Shown: positions 32,377 through 44,345 of the stretch, piece by piece | Layout: each line of letters begins with the position of its first letter | Position numbering within the stretch: the stretch's first letter is position 1 | Source of the DNA: Chelonoidis abingdonii | Lineage: Eukaryota > Chordata > Testudines > Testudinidae | NCBI RefSeq assembly: GCF_003597395.2 | Contig: NC_133770.1 | Location: 31,004,982-31,068,981, forward strand | DNA length: 64,000 bases | Direction: 5' to 3' | Made by a program: the position numbers and the translations under genes | The notes under the pieces: model-generated | The model's database searches: none | Seen by the model: the letters and a program-made list of their open reading frames with translations, nothing else | What the model was told of the DNA's origin: nothing

Positions 32377-34317
32377 GTGAGAACGGGCCATGACAGATTC
32401 AGAGACTATGGTGAAGATGACTGTTTGAGATTCTTAAATCCTCCTTTCAAGAAAGCTACATACATCTTTGAAAAAAGAACATATTTTAATGCCTTGTCCT
32501 GCCCTGCTAACTCTTTAATAAAGTTTACTAAGACATTATCTCAAATAATGACAAGGCTTTACTCTACCTTTCAAGTAACAATAAAGGTGGTATTGATTTA
32601 TTTTTTTTCATTTTTAACAACAATAAGCCGACTTGGAGTACCATAAAATGCCATGTTGTTCCTTCAGAAAGTTCTGCCATGTTATGTTAGTAGCTTTGGT
32701 TTTTATTTAATTTTGTGATTAAAGTTTTTATTGATTTCCCTGCAGGTTAAAATATATCAATATCTTTGGTTTCAACAGAACACTCAGTAACAAGGAAACA
32801 TAAAAGGACTAAACACAGAAGCAGGTGCTTTATTTTAAATGTATGAAACCTCCATTGTGAATCCCCTGAGTGTGCCGCCAGTAACACCTTTCAATTGCGC
32901 AGTTCAGCCTTCACTCATAGAACCAAGTCCCCCAGTGCCTGCTAGTTTACAGGCTTATGTTTTTAACTAGAAAAAGGCTTATTTAGGAGTCGCTGGGAAC
33001 TAATATTTTATAGAAAGCTTTTAAGCCATCAAATGAATTCTACTAAATATTATTGTAAATCATGTGTGCTTATCCCTCATCCATGATTGTCAGATTACAG
33101 TACACTGCCCGGGAGAGAGACCCTTCCATGGGAGTTTATATGTACAGGAAAGCTTTGCACTTCTTTTTCTGAAGAGTTATAGCCTCCCTGGGCTCAGAGC
33201 GGATGATCAAACAGAAGTCGTGCCTACTAACAGACACAGCTGTGACTTCTGTGTCATCTATAAGCCCATAATGGAGATTCAGTTGCTTGGTTTGCAGTTA
33301 CAGTGGTTCAGACAGGAGCCACTTGTCCAAGTTCCACAGATGTATGCTCCCTTTAAAAGTAGGCTGCTGCACAGTAGGACTATCTAGAAAACAAAGCTTC
33401 ATCAGGGCCCTGACATGAGAAAGCCATTAAAGTCCATTCACCTCTCTATGCACATATTAAGAGGGGAATATGCCATTTAGCAGTGGCAGAATTAGACAAA
33501 TTACGTGCATAAAAAAAGGTTTGATATAAATACATTCCAAGGCCAGCCCTGCACAGCATAATGAAATTGTTTTAAATAATGGTTGCCTAGTTACCTCTTT
33601 CACTGGCCTCATTATTAGCATTTTACATTCCCACTCTGTAGCAAGGTTTTACTTCTAAATGGTTTATAAAGGGTTAATACATTATTAATTACTGCTATAA
33701 GCATGTAATAGACATAAGGAATATATGTTACAGTTGGGTATAACCATAACAGCAGAAGGTGCTGTAGCGTATGATAAGTCATGGTTATCAGCACTGACCA
33801 TTGGACTCTATAACAACTGTTTACCCGTTTATTAAAACATCTCCTAATCCTTTATTAACCCTTCATAAATATTTATAAATGGAACCTTAATGGAAAGTTA
33901 GATCCATTTTCCTTTGATCTTGTCCATTTGGCTGTTTTTAAATACTAAACTGACTTTAAAATGTACACCATGACTGCAGAGATTTAAACAACCTCTCAAA
34001 ACACCTTACAGGCAAGAATATGAACTTGAATATTTTCATAGCATCTAGTATCGAGATTATAACTGAGCATGTTGCAACCAGTTCCAGAGACAGGAAATGA
34101 AGTAATGTGGCTGCTCATCAATGAAAACAAATAAATAAATAAAAGGAGACTGGAGACTTCCTTCTCCCAAAATGGGGCTCTTCCCCCAGCTCTTTCTCAT
34201 TCCTCATCAAGAATAGCCTGCTGGTGTGCTTATTCTACTGATTATATTAGTCTCCATGTTACCCGTGCTCCCTCCCATCCCCGAGTCTGTTTGATGTATC
34301 TGCCTGTTTTGTCTCAT
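32377..34317. other. Unique AT-rich sequence, nothing recognised
   Basis: Open frames such as 33064-33387 have no recognisable domain, and I see no splice-flanked exon worth calling. Confidence 0.5.
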
Positions 34318-34420
34318 CATAGAGATTGTAAGCTGTTGAAGGCAAGGACCATCTTTTCATTAGGTGTGTATACAGCACCTAGCACAATAGATTCTGACTG
34401 GGGTCTGTCAAATAATTATT
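34318..34420 (+). repeat. Ancient amniote interspersed repeat fragment
   Basis: GATTGTAAGCTGTTGAAGGC, ACAGCACCTAGCACAATAGA and TCTGACTGGGGTCT followed by an AATAATTATTAATA-like tail match a widespread old LINE-type 3' end (CR1/L2-like). The exact family is uncertain. Confidence 0.5.
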
Positions 34421-34509
34421 AATAGATAATCAGGCAGGCCCATTTATCTAGATATACTTGAAAGAGGAGTATATTGCTACAAAGGTTGGAAAGAGTCCCT
34501 TAACATTGA

Positions 34510-34600
34510 CCACTGGCTCAATCTTCCATTCTTTACTCAAGCAAAATGTCCATTGAAGTAATTGGGAATTTTGCCTGAGTAAGATTCTATAAAGCAGTGT
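34510..34600. repeat. Palindromic MITE remnant
   Basis: Inverted arms TTTACTCAAGCAAAATGTCCATTG / AATTGGGAATTTTGCCTGAGTAA meet near 34560. It is the same design as the palindrome at 36542-36619. Confidence 0.55.
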
Positions 34601-36541
34601 CCATATTATGGCTTTTAACTTGGTTAGCTTTGCTCTCATTTCACGTACATCCCACCAGGACCTGGTTAATAATATTACCATTCAGGGCTTAAAACAATAT
34701 GCTTTAGCACCCAGATATCCAGTCTCTTTTGACTCATGTGTAAGATCTTTCTATCCTGCCAAGCTTAGTTTCAGTTATCATTGGCCCCACAAAACCACAT
34801 TGTGCCTTCATCTGAGCACCACAAAAATCCTAACAAGCGTACAGGGAAGCACATGTTCCTCCGATCCCCTTCCAGAATGACTGAGCTTTCAGGACCTGCC
34901 ATAAATATTTCCTGGTCAGTTTTGTCATATACATAAACTATCTTGGGAGGATTTTTTTTTTTTAAGTCCCATGACCATTTGTCAACAAGCAAACTTGGTC
35001 TGGCCTTACAAATAGCTTAGCTAACTGCATAAGGACATGAAATGGTGTAAGGGACCACTCAGATCTGGGCCATCTAAATAGACTGCCAAATCTTGAACCA
35101 CAGAGGACTCAGGTCAGGTTGTGAGGAGACATCAAGCAGTGTAGGCCTGAGAAGATTGCTACCAGGTGGGCTACATACATTTATCCTGCAAAGGGCTCTA
35201 TGCTTTCTGAAGTGCCTCATGGTTATAGCAAAGTGGCTTAATAGGAGGTGACCTCAGAGTTGCTTATGTCAGGATTAGTTTAGTCAGTCATCTCAAAAAC
35301 AAAACCACACATCCCTTAATATTGATGGAAGTTGGATTTTACTACATATGCAGCTGTGGTCACTGTCCTACAGCTGTTGGATGAAGAAATATTGTGTGAG
35401 CACTTGTTTTTTTTTTCAAAAGACCTAAAAAAAATAAGCCAAGAAAAATGGTACAGCACGATGCTGTTTGGCTGGTTGCCAAGACAAAGAAACTTGTAGA
35501 TTTCTAGGGACAAGAGGCCATGTGAAAGGAATTTTCCTCCTTTCAAAGGAATATCAAAATATACCAGAGGATTTATTTTGTGCACTTGGCAGAGGCTTGA
35601 TTGATCAGCATAGCAACGTCAGCATTTAATTCAATTCATTAAAAATACAGCTCCAGAGAACGAGGAGAAAAGATGTATTCTAAAACTGAGGATACCAGGT
35701 GCAAAATAGGGATGTAAGGCAGAACTATTTCACTTAGAGTAACAAATATATGGAATAAGGTTCTAGAGAAGGCGATTAAAGCAACAAGTCTTATAGGAAG
35801 AAGGGAGGAATGGCTTTGTGGTTGTCTCAAGAAGTGGCACCAAAAGAACTTTGGATATCCTTCTGTGCCTCAGTTTCCACAAATGTAAAATAAGAGATGT
35901 GTCAGGGATATTGTGAGGCATTAATATTTGTAAAGTGCTTTGAGATCTTCAGTTGGAATGCACCTGAAAAAGCACCATATCTTATTGATGTTTTGGGCGT
36001 TTTTTTGCAGCGGGAAAGGAAGAGATGGGTGAAAAGCAGGAAGATGAGATGAAGGTAACATGAAAAAAAGACCAGGCCTATTAGGGAGCATAGTCTTTTC
36101 CACTTTCTAAAATATCTTCTGTCCTCATGGCAGCAATAGTCTTGTACCTTCCTCTTTTCTACAGCTAGCCGAACAAACTCTCTGCAGCAGGCCAGCTCCT
36201 GGGTCTGTTTATTTACTTGAGATTGAGTGCCAAAGATCATCTGACAGGAAATGAGTGAGACTCTGAGGAGAATATTTTGGTAAAGCAAGAGGAAACCATA
36301 GATTTTGGTAACAATGTTATTTTATTTTGTGTTTGTTTAATGTTGATACTATATTAAAGGTCAATGATACATCAAATGTTGGGGAAAGTAAACATGAAAG
36401 TTGAGCAGATAAAACTGTATAGACCTCCAAGTAAATTAACAAGTTCCATATGTATATTTTGCTCATAAGATAAACAATTTTTTTTCAGTCTGAAAAGATG
36501 GATCTTGTTTTTGCTAACTCCAAATGTAAGGATTACAATCC
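34601..36541. other. Nothing recognised
   Basis: Mostly unique AT-rich sequence. A poly-T tract lies near 34952 and another near 35407. No gene is supported. Confidence 0.5.
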
Positions 36542-36619
36542 AAATCTTGCAGCCTTTACTCAGGGAAAACTCCCATTGAGCTCAGTGGGAGTTTTCTCTA
36601 AATAAGAGTTGCAGTATTT
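36542..36619. mobile_element. Palindromic MITE, two 39-bp arms
   Basis: The arms 36542-36580 and 36581-36619 are inverted copies with scattered mismatches and no loop, with AAACTCCCATTGAG against CTCAGTGGGAGTTTT at the centre. Several relatives occur in this window. Confidence 0.75.
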
Positions 36620-38420
36620 GTCCCAATAACTTGTTTTGTTTCCTTGTGGAGCCTTTGAGAAGCCCCAGGACTTGATTACCAGTGATAGGAGGTGTAAACT
36701 CACCACTGGAGTCAGCAGATCCTGACCTTTCTTCTGTAATAATGGAAACTCACCCTGGTTCCATGTGACTGGGCCAGGAAATAAAATTTCATTTTCTTGC
36801 CAGCACTCATTTGTGTCAGAAGCAAACAGTCTGTCACAAAAAGTGGAAAAAATGAAACCTCCTGAATCCCTTCTTCTAGAAGGGAACCTAATAGTGAAGT
36901 GGAGGTGGTGGCTGTACCATGGACCTGATCCAAAGCTCAGCAATGTCAATGGATTCCTATGGACTTCACAGAGAATTCCACCACGGAGAATTCTGAAAGA
37001 AACGCCCTTCTTCCTTGTGATATGCAGCAAGAGAACCCTGGCCAAGAACATCTCTATGATCTTCACCAGAAGAGGGAGGTTTTAAAAGGCCTGGGAACTC
37101 AGGAATGATTGTATTGAATCCCACACAAAGCATATTTAGGAATCCCCAACATGAGATTACCATGTAAGAAAAATGCTGATTGGCATTAAGGCCAATTAGT
37201 GCTTAAAGATGTTTAAAAACTTGATGCTGTCAATGCAGTCACTTCTTCCACAGATGAATCTTGCACATTTATCACCTGTGCATTCCAGCATCCCTGGCAA
37301 TGCTCTACTGCCAGATTACTGTACAATTCACATTCCACCTGTCTTAGATGCTCAGGAATCATGGCCAAATTGCATTCTCATTTACTCCCCAAGCTGCACC
37401 AGCATACATGAGAGCACAGTTTGGACGTCAGCCTTCATTTCATGCACTGTAACCTTTGCTCTGAATTTGGTTTCTGTACTTTTGCGATAGGCTGCTCACT
37501 GTTTTTAACATTTTTAAGAGCCAAAATCAATGATGGCACCTAACAATTCCAGGAAAGAAAAGTGAAGTATTCTCATTTGCCCATTCTTCCTGGATAGTTA
37601 AAGATTTTCTTAAAAGCTTTGACAATTAAGGAGAAGCATTTCAAAAGAATTTTTTAAAGAAACCTCCAGCTTTTTAAGTGTTCTAGGTGAAATGCTTTGC
37701 TTGGCTCAAGGATCATCATCCAAATCTGCTGTAATCACTGCCTTTGCTAGCAATCTCATCAGAAAAGCAAAGCCTAAATGGGCATGAAGTCTGCCCATGG
37801 AGACCCTCATTCTCCTAAAGTTGGTATCTTGGGCTTGGTGACATCCACATGATGATACAGGGAAGCCTGCATTGTCACAGAACCTTTCAACGGGTTTGAG
37901 ATTTTCATCTCCAGGACTGACAGTCTGGCACTTTTCACCAGAAATGACATTTATTTCTCTAAACATTTCAAAAGAAGTGGAATCCAGCGGGAACGAGGAG
38001 GCTCACACTTTGTGGTGTGAGGATCAAAGGTTGCTATAATTCTGCTGTGCGTGTTTTTAGACAACGTGCTGTTGTTACATTCACTTTTTGTTTTTCTCTG
38101 AATGTCGCACCTTGATCTTTTCTAGCTTGTCCTTTAGGGGACAGCTAGCGGCTGACTGCACAAGGGGAGGGAGAAGCAAGGACAAGGAGCCTTTTTATCC
38201 CCTTACTCCCCAGTGCAGCAGCCAGTCTCAATTCCCATCCGTGCTGTCCCTGGGAGAGTCTAATGCTGACAGTGACACTAGACTGACTAAAGCGGGTAGG
38301 GAAGGACAGAGTGAAAGTCAAAGTCACCATTCTAACCACCCCTAGAGGAATTCTGATGAGTCAGCAAGAATTGCCACAGGAACAGCTAATGGAACAAGGT
38401 TTTGAACTGTCTGGGGCAGA
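36620..38420. other. Nothing recognised
   Basis: Overlapping frames on both strands (for example 36560-37066 minus) lack domains and conserved-looking composition. No element ends were found. Confidence 0.5.
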
Positions 38421-38515
38421 GACATGTGAATATAAAGCACCTAGCACAGTGGGGGCCTGGTCCTTGATAGGAGTCTTATGGCATTACTGTAATAGTAATG
38501 ATAAATACTACTACT
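38421..38515 (+). repeat. Ancient interspersed repeat fragment
   Basis: ATAAAGCACCTAGCACAGTG, GGGGCCTGGTCCTTGATAGG and a TAATGATAAATA-like tail parallel the fragment at 34318-34420. Confidence 0.5.
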
Positions 38516-41065
38516 GGTGCAGAACCCTTCAAACACCGCACCATGATGCATCCTGCAGCTTAACAGCCACAATAAGAGCCCCAATTGCTTCCTTAAGCTG
38601 TAATTATTGGGAGTCCTTTTTACCTGCAGAACGTTCACTTTGGTTTAATTTTCATGTGATACTGTATTTCCTGGTTTCATCTGGTACCTGAAATGATATG
38701 AAAAGCAAATCTTGAAGTGCATCTGAAATGAAAGCTGGCCAAATATTACACTGAGATTTCATTTTCATTACGTTTATAATCACTCTTTGCAAGTTTTCAC
38801 TTGAACTGTTTGCATCTTGAATTGGGAATAAGTTAGGTGTGGTTCAGTTCAAGGTCTGGGTGAAGAGTCTGGTGAGTTCTTATTTAGTCAAAGCAATTTA
38901 TCTGATATTACTTTTCTGCTCCTCTGTGTTTCTGTGGATCTAACAATCTAACTAAAGATCTCTGCAGGAAATAAAGAGAAAAGAAACATTGAAATGTACG
39001 GTACAAAGTATGTATTTATGAATTGCTTGTGACTGGTGCTGTTTAAAGAGAAAGAATGCCCTGTTTATGCTGTGTCACTGGTGGTCTATGCAAGCTCTCT
39101 GTATAACTGCACATCCTGAAGCAGGAGGAAAAGGGCCAATCTTCAAAAGTGTTTAAAAGTCTTACAGCAGCTTTCGCTGCAATAACTGTACCAGAGATAA
39201 AAGAACCAGAAAACAGTACAAAGGCTATAAAGTTTGCATAAAGAAACCATTATGAAGGTGTGCCAGTGGAACAATTGTTTGATGTTGCGTTACAAATGTA
39301 CCGTTTATTTTACTTTTTTAAGATTCAGTTTAGCCAATGGCTTTTGCATTTAAAGAGCATTACAATCTGGGACTGTGAGCAAGGATATCGGGCTCTTTCA
39401 CAAGACTGATATATATTTATCAGAACTTCCAAGATATGAGTGGAGGTGGCTGCAAGCACATGGTCTGATCCATCTCTGAACTTTGGGTGGCTGGATCTGA
39501 CTCCATGGCTTGGCCCCTGTCCAGCTTTGAGGATGATTTATCACTACACTGTGACAGTGGCAATGTCATGCAAAATGCTACTGAATGTCTGTTACTGAAG
39601 ATCAATCAATCAGTCTGCCTGTCTAAGCTCATCACAGTAGTGTCTGACCATTTAACAAAATTACCATTGTTCCAATAGTCTTTTCTCCTTCTTCAAGGCA
39701 TCTGAAGGTTTTATTATTAATATTATCTTTCCTCCTCCCCAGTAATCTATTTTATCACCATCTTTACTGATTTCATTGAAGCTGTAGGAAAGTAAAGTGA
39801 TAGAAGTGGTTTTTTTCACTTTCCTTTGAAAGGTGTGAGGACTGCGGTCTTGTTCGCTTTCTTCAGAAGAAGGAGTTATAGTTTTGGGACACCTGCTAAG
39901 AAAATCTGTGCCTTTCTGTACCTTAACAGAAGTAGCAAGACTTCTAACACAGGTCTCTCTGATGGTTGTTTCTTCTCGTGCCAGAGATCTCATAGATTCA
40001 TAGCTTCATGTCACCTCCAAAGCTTCATGTATGTTTCCTACTCTTGAGACTTATTTGTCAAAGTTTGCAAAAGCCACTGAGAATCAGACTAACCATTCTA
40101 CGGTCTTAATGTTCTATTAAGATGGTTATGTTATGAAGATGCTTGGATGGCAAAGTCCTTTGCATTAAGGAGATTTAACCATTTCTTGTGTTTTTATATT
40201 TGTATAGGGTGCACAGAGTTTAAAGAGGGGCTTTTAATAAAACTAATTAAAAGGTACAATTTCTCTTAGGGTTACACACCTGACATATAATACTGACAAG
40301 ATCAGGATCCTCAACATGCTCATTCAAGTATAGTTTTAGCAGCAAGAGAGATTATACAATATAATGGAAGGAATTCTGTAGATTTCTTGTCATGAATAAA
40401 TGAATGAATATTGGAGCTGTACCAGTGTTGTTTTGCTAGGGCTGAAGGGGGCAAAATAGAGAGGTTAGTTCACCAGCTCTATTAATCACCCCCACCCCAG
40501 GCTGTGGGCTGTTAAACACTGACACAGGGTTTCAGTGTACCCATTCTGGTTGTTTGTGTCTTGAATTATGCCTACAGTTTTTGGAACTGGAGGATTGTGT
40601 TTTTAAGGGCTTGATCCTATGAGATGCTGAGTGCTCTCTGTAAGGTGCTGAGCACTCTCAGCTGCCACTGAATTATTGAAATCTAGATGTATTGAAGACA
40701 ACCAGTGCCTTCCACGGCCAGGTCCTTAATGCATAAATAATACCCTGTTTAACATGATTTCATTGTAGTTTGCACATATACACAAATGGTAGATCTTCCT
40801 TATAACTAACAGGAAAAAAATCATCAAACTAGTTTCTCTTCAAACAACGGGAGAGTCACATGTACTTAAGTTTCCATTTCCCCCCGTTATAAATATTCCA
40901 GGGGTTGGATCTTGCAAACCTCAATCAGGCAGATGTCCAAATGAAAGAAACGGGAGCTTTGCTTGAACAAAGACTGCAGTATCGCAAATCAGGATTTTAA
41001 TGAAAATGCAAGGTTTTTTTTCCCTACAGTTATGTACTCTGAGAGAAATTTTACCCACTCAGGGC
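38516..41065. other. Nothing recognised
   Basis: Unique AT-rich sequence. A short direct ATAGATTCATAG near 39992 may be a CR1 remnant too small to call. Confidence 0.5.
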
Positions 41066-41069
41066 TAGA

Positions 41070-41516
41070 TTGTAATTAGAACTGCTGGGGAAAATATCAG
41101 CAGACCCGTTTTCTGTTGGAAAATACAGTTCTGTGAAATTGAGATGCTTTGCAAAATCTTGTTGATTTTGCCAAAATTCCAATTTGGGGAAAAAAGGTAG
41201 GAGAAGAGAGTTCCAAAATATCCTCTTAAGACATTTTTGGAAAGAAATGTTTAAGTTTTTCAGTCTGAAATGCCTTTTCATTTTGAAGTGTTTGTATTTT
41301 GTATAATATTATACAATATAATGTAAAAAGTCAAAATCAAACCAAAACACTATGATTGTGTCAAAACAAAACCATTCAATCAATTAAAATGATTCTCTCC
41401 TGAATTTTCTTTAGTGAAGAATTTTGAAATTTTGGGGGCTTCGTTCAGAATGAAAACATATTTTGAAATTCAAAATCCTTCTCAAAATGGAACTTCCACA
41501 TAGCTCTAATTGTCAC
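41070..41516. mobile_element. AT-rich MITE with AATTAGARCT ends
   Basis: The left end GTAATTAGAACTGCTGGGG and the right end CCACATAGCTCTAATTGTCAC are imperfect inverted copies. The interior is dense in TTTTGAAAT/ATTTCAAAA words in both orientations. No duplication was established. Confidence 0.45.
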
Positions 41517-41645
41517 CTTGGAACCCTCCCTGAGTAAGGGATAGGGCCCAGCTGCATAAACCCATGAACAGACCAAAGAACAAATTGTCATTGAACCCTG
41601 ATTTACATTACGAACTTATGTCAGTGTAACTATGTTGCTCTGGGG

Positions 41646-41974
41646 TATAGGTGCTGGAACTAGGGATGCTGGTGATGCTGCTGCACCTCCTGGCTTGAAA
41701 TGTTTTCCATCATATACACCTCTACCTCGATATAACGCTGTCCTCGGGAGCCAAAAAATCTTACCACGTTATAGGTGAAACCACATTATATTGAACTTGC
41801 TTTGATCCACTGGAGTGTGCCCCCCCCCCTCCCCCCTGAGCACTGCTTTACCACGTTATATCCAAATTCATGTTATATCGGCTCACGTTATATCGAAGTA
41901 GAGGTGTACAAGGTTTACAGTTTGGTTCAATGGCTCTCAGCACCCCAACTGTACGAGTTGTTCCAGCACCTCTG
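41646..41974. mobile_element. hAT MITE (same TIR family as 9054-9482), middle layer
   Basis: The right end GTTCCAGCACCTCTG and the left end TATAGGTGCTGGAAC form a 12-bp inverted match. Flanks are CTCTGGGG (41638-41645) and CTCAGGGG (41975-41982), a 7/8 duplication. It is interrupted by the mariner-type MITE at 41717-41906. Confidence 0.85.
41717..41906. mobile_element. Tc1/mariner-type MITE, TA TSD, inner layer
   Basis: The ends CACCTCTACCTCGATATAACG and (reverse complement of right end) CACCTCTACTTCGATATAACG are inverted copies with one mismatch over 21 bp. TA lies on each side (41715-41716, 41907-41908). The 190-bp body carries further GTTATAT words and a C-run near 41820. Confidence 0.95.
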
Positions 41975-42421
41975 CTCAGGGGTGTGGAAAATTCACACTC
42001 CTGAGTAATGCAATTATACTGACTAAATTCCCTGTGTAGACAGCACTTTGTTGACCGGAGATGCGGGGTTTTTCCCATTGACATAGCTATGGCCTGCACT
42101 TCAGCGGCACAATTGTGTTGGTGCAGCTGCAGCGCTGTAAGTGTAGACAAGTCTTGAGACAAACAAAATTCCTACCCTGTTTTTCCCTTGCTGTGTGGGG
42201 CAGCAAGTTACTTCATTCTTTTCCTCCCTATGTAACCAATCAGATACGCTGACCAACAGGTGAAGGGGGAGGAGCCAGGATTCCTCCCACTCCTCTCTCT
42301 CCCTCTGTTCATATGCAGGCACTAGGGAACAGCTGGCCAGCAGTTTTGGCTCTCGTCATGGCAACCAGAGTAACAATCTCAGCAGACACTTTACCCTCCC
42401 TCTATTTCACTGTATGGTCGA

Positions 42422-44168
42422 CAGAGCCGACTCTAGACTTTTTGCCGCCCCAAGCAAAGAAATAAAAAAATTTAAAAAATCACCCCCTCTCTTTTTTTTT
42501 TTTTTGGCTTTTACACATTTGTACTTTGCAATGTTTTGTTTTGGACCATTTAAAATTTAAAAAATAATGACAACAGAGAATTTGTAGTTAGTGAAATAAA
42601 ATAATTTCCTACTAGTGTACTCGTTTGCTCACTGGGCCGGCCAAGGAGTGAGCTGGGCTGTGTCTGCTTGGGCAAAGCTGGGCTGCCCCTGCACCGGAGG
42701 CCTCGGCATAGGCAGGGGGTGGCTCTAGCTTTTTTGCCGCCCCAAGAACGGCAGTCAGGCAGCCTTCGGCGGCTTGCCTGAGGGAGGTCCCCGGTTCCAC
42801 AGATTTGGTGGCATGCCAGCAGGAGGTCTCCGGTCCTGCGGCTTTGGCGCACCCACCGCCGAATTGCTGCCGAAACTGCGGGACTGGCGGACCTCTCGCA
42901 GGCAAGCTGCCGAAGGCTGCCTGACTGCCACCCTCACAGGGACTGGCAGGGTCCCCCCCCATGGCTTGCTGCCCCAGGCACGTGCTTGGAGCGCTGGTGC
43001 CTAGAGCTGCTGCTGGGCATAGGTAAGACGTCAGCGCCAACCCCAAGGCTCATGTGGTCGGTGCAGGTCAGATCAAGTCACACTGCCGGTGGGTTACCCA
43101 GTCTGGCTGTCACTGCCGAGTAGCCAGAGGGGCCTGGAGCTGCATGGGAGACACAGAACAGCTCAGCCTCCTGTCTCTCCTTCCCCGCAAAGCATGCCAG
43201 GGGCTTGGTGCTGGCTTCCGGAGCTGGGTGTCGCAACCCTGTGCCATCAGGAGCAAGCAACGGGTGTTGGAGGGGGCTGCTCAGTCCCTCCAACCAGGGC
43301 ACAATAACCTTTACTCCATCGGCACCAATCCTGGTCTGAAATGTCCGTAGCAGCCCTGCCCACGGTCCCACATCTTGCTATGCAGTGCAGGGAGGGGAGA
43401 AGGCTCTGAGAACAGGGCTGCGGCCCGGCTCCCATCCTGGCTTAGGGCCCCCGTGGCTGGAGGGGCAGCGGACCCCAGAGAGCCTTGCTTGGGACAGTCT
43501 CAGCAACACCCCAGAGTCCTGGACGGTCACCCTGCGACGTGGCTGGGGACAGAGCCAGCTGGGCGAGGGGCACCACCTGTAGCTCTCAAGCAGAGTGAGC
43601 TAGGGCGGCTGCAGGGTTTGGCTACCAGGGCTTGGGGCAGAGCAGCTGGTGATTGCAGGGCAGCGTGTCCAGGCCTCCTACTCCCCGGGATCTGCGTGAG
43701 CTGGCCAAGGGCTTGACCTGCGCATCGGCACTAGTTCGGCTCAGCCTGGGCTGCCGCTCCCCTCCCCTAGCAGGAGGCAGCACAGGGGGGAGGGAGAGGA
43801 GGAGGCAGAGGCTGCGACAAGCCGAGGAGGAGCCCGCAGCCGGCGCTGGAGGAGCGGCCATCCCGGCCGCCATGTTCCGCCACCACCCCCTGTGCTTCGC
43901 AACCAGGGCAGGACCACGCTACCAGCTCATGCCTGAGGGGGCCTGGCTGCTGCCAGTGGGAGAGTGGCAGGGACACACTCCCCACTGAGCCAGCTCCCCC
44001 TGCCCTGCTGCACAGTCCCAGTGGTACCCAGTTAGAGAACAAAGGGCAGTCAGGATCCAGCCCAGGACACTGCCTCAGGTTGGAGCTGGGGCCCCAGCAT
44101 TATGCTGCCCCTGGTAATTTGCGGCCCCAAGCACCTGCTTGTTTTGCTGGTGCCTAGAGTCGTCCCTG
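42422..44168. mobile_element. hAT element, non-autonomous, 1.75 kb
   Basis: The left end CAGAGCCGACTCTAG with TTTTTGCCGCCCCAAGC and the right end GGCCCCAAGCACCTGC...GTGCCTAGAGTCGTCCCTG are inverted relatives. Flanks share ATGGT (42414-42418 and 44169-44173), a decayed duplication. The interior is GC-rich with many overlapping domain-free frames (43054-43988), and no transposase is recognisable. It contains a second element of the same family. Confidence 0.75.
42713..43015. mobile_element. hAT MITE inside a relative, perfect TSD GGCATAGG
   Basis: This 303-bp element begins CAGGGGGTGGCTCTAGC followed by TTTTTTGCCGCCCCAAG, and ends GGTGCCTAGAGCTGCTGCTG. GGCATAGG flanks both sides exactly (42705-42712, 43016-43023). 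A GGCAGTCAGGCAGCCTTCGG / CCGAAGGCTGCCTGACTGCC inverted pair lies within it. Confidence 0.92.
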
Positions 44169-44262
44169 ATGGTGAGTAAGGGCTGCAACAATCTAACCCT
44201 CTATAATTAGCTAACTTTGAAACAGCCAATTGTAGTTCTGTTATTCTGCGTAAGTGACATTC

Positions 44263-44345
44263 AGAGCCTGATCCTCGGTGGTGTAAATTGGTGGTGTTCT
44301 GCTGAAGTCAGTGAAGTTAGGCCAACTTACAGCAGCAAAGGCTCA
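44263..44345. mobile_element. Palindromic MITE remnant
   Basis: AGAGCCTGATCCT...GGTGTAAATTGG and CCAACTTACAGCAGCAAAGGCT are imperfect inverted arms around a GAAGTCAGTGAAG centre. Confidence 0.55.

Larger units (their letters stand above)
41590..42156. mobile_element. Outer MITE of a three-layer nest
   Basis: The right end AAGTGTAGACAAGTCTT belongs to the GTCTACACT-end MITE group. The left part (ACTTATGTCAGTGTAACTAT, GTTGCTC) continues after the insertion as GGTGTGGAAAATTCACACTC, which with CTCCTGAG forms the palindromic centre typical of this family. The left limit is approximate. It hosts the hAT MITE at 41646-41974. Confidence 0.55.

Noticed and set aside
36560..37085. Overlapping frames on both strands as a candidate exon
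   Set aside because: No domain, no convincing splice sites, and part of the region is a palindromic MITE.
43054..43988. Cluster of open frames that could be a small GC-rich gene
   Set aside because: They lie inside a hAT element, conflict in frame and strand, and have no recognisable domain or splice pattern.
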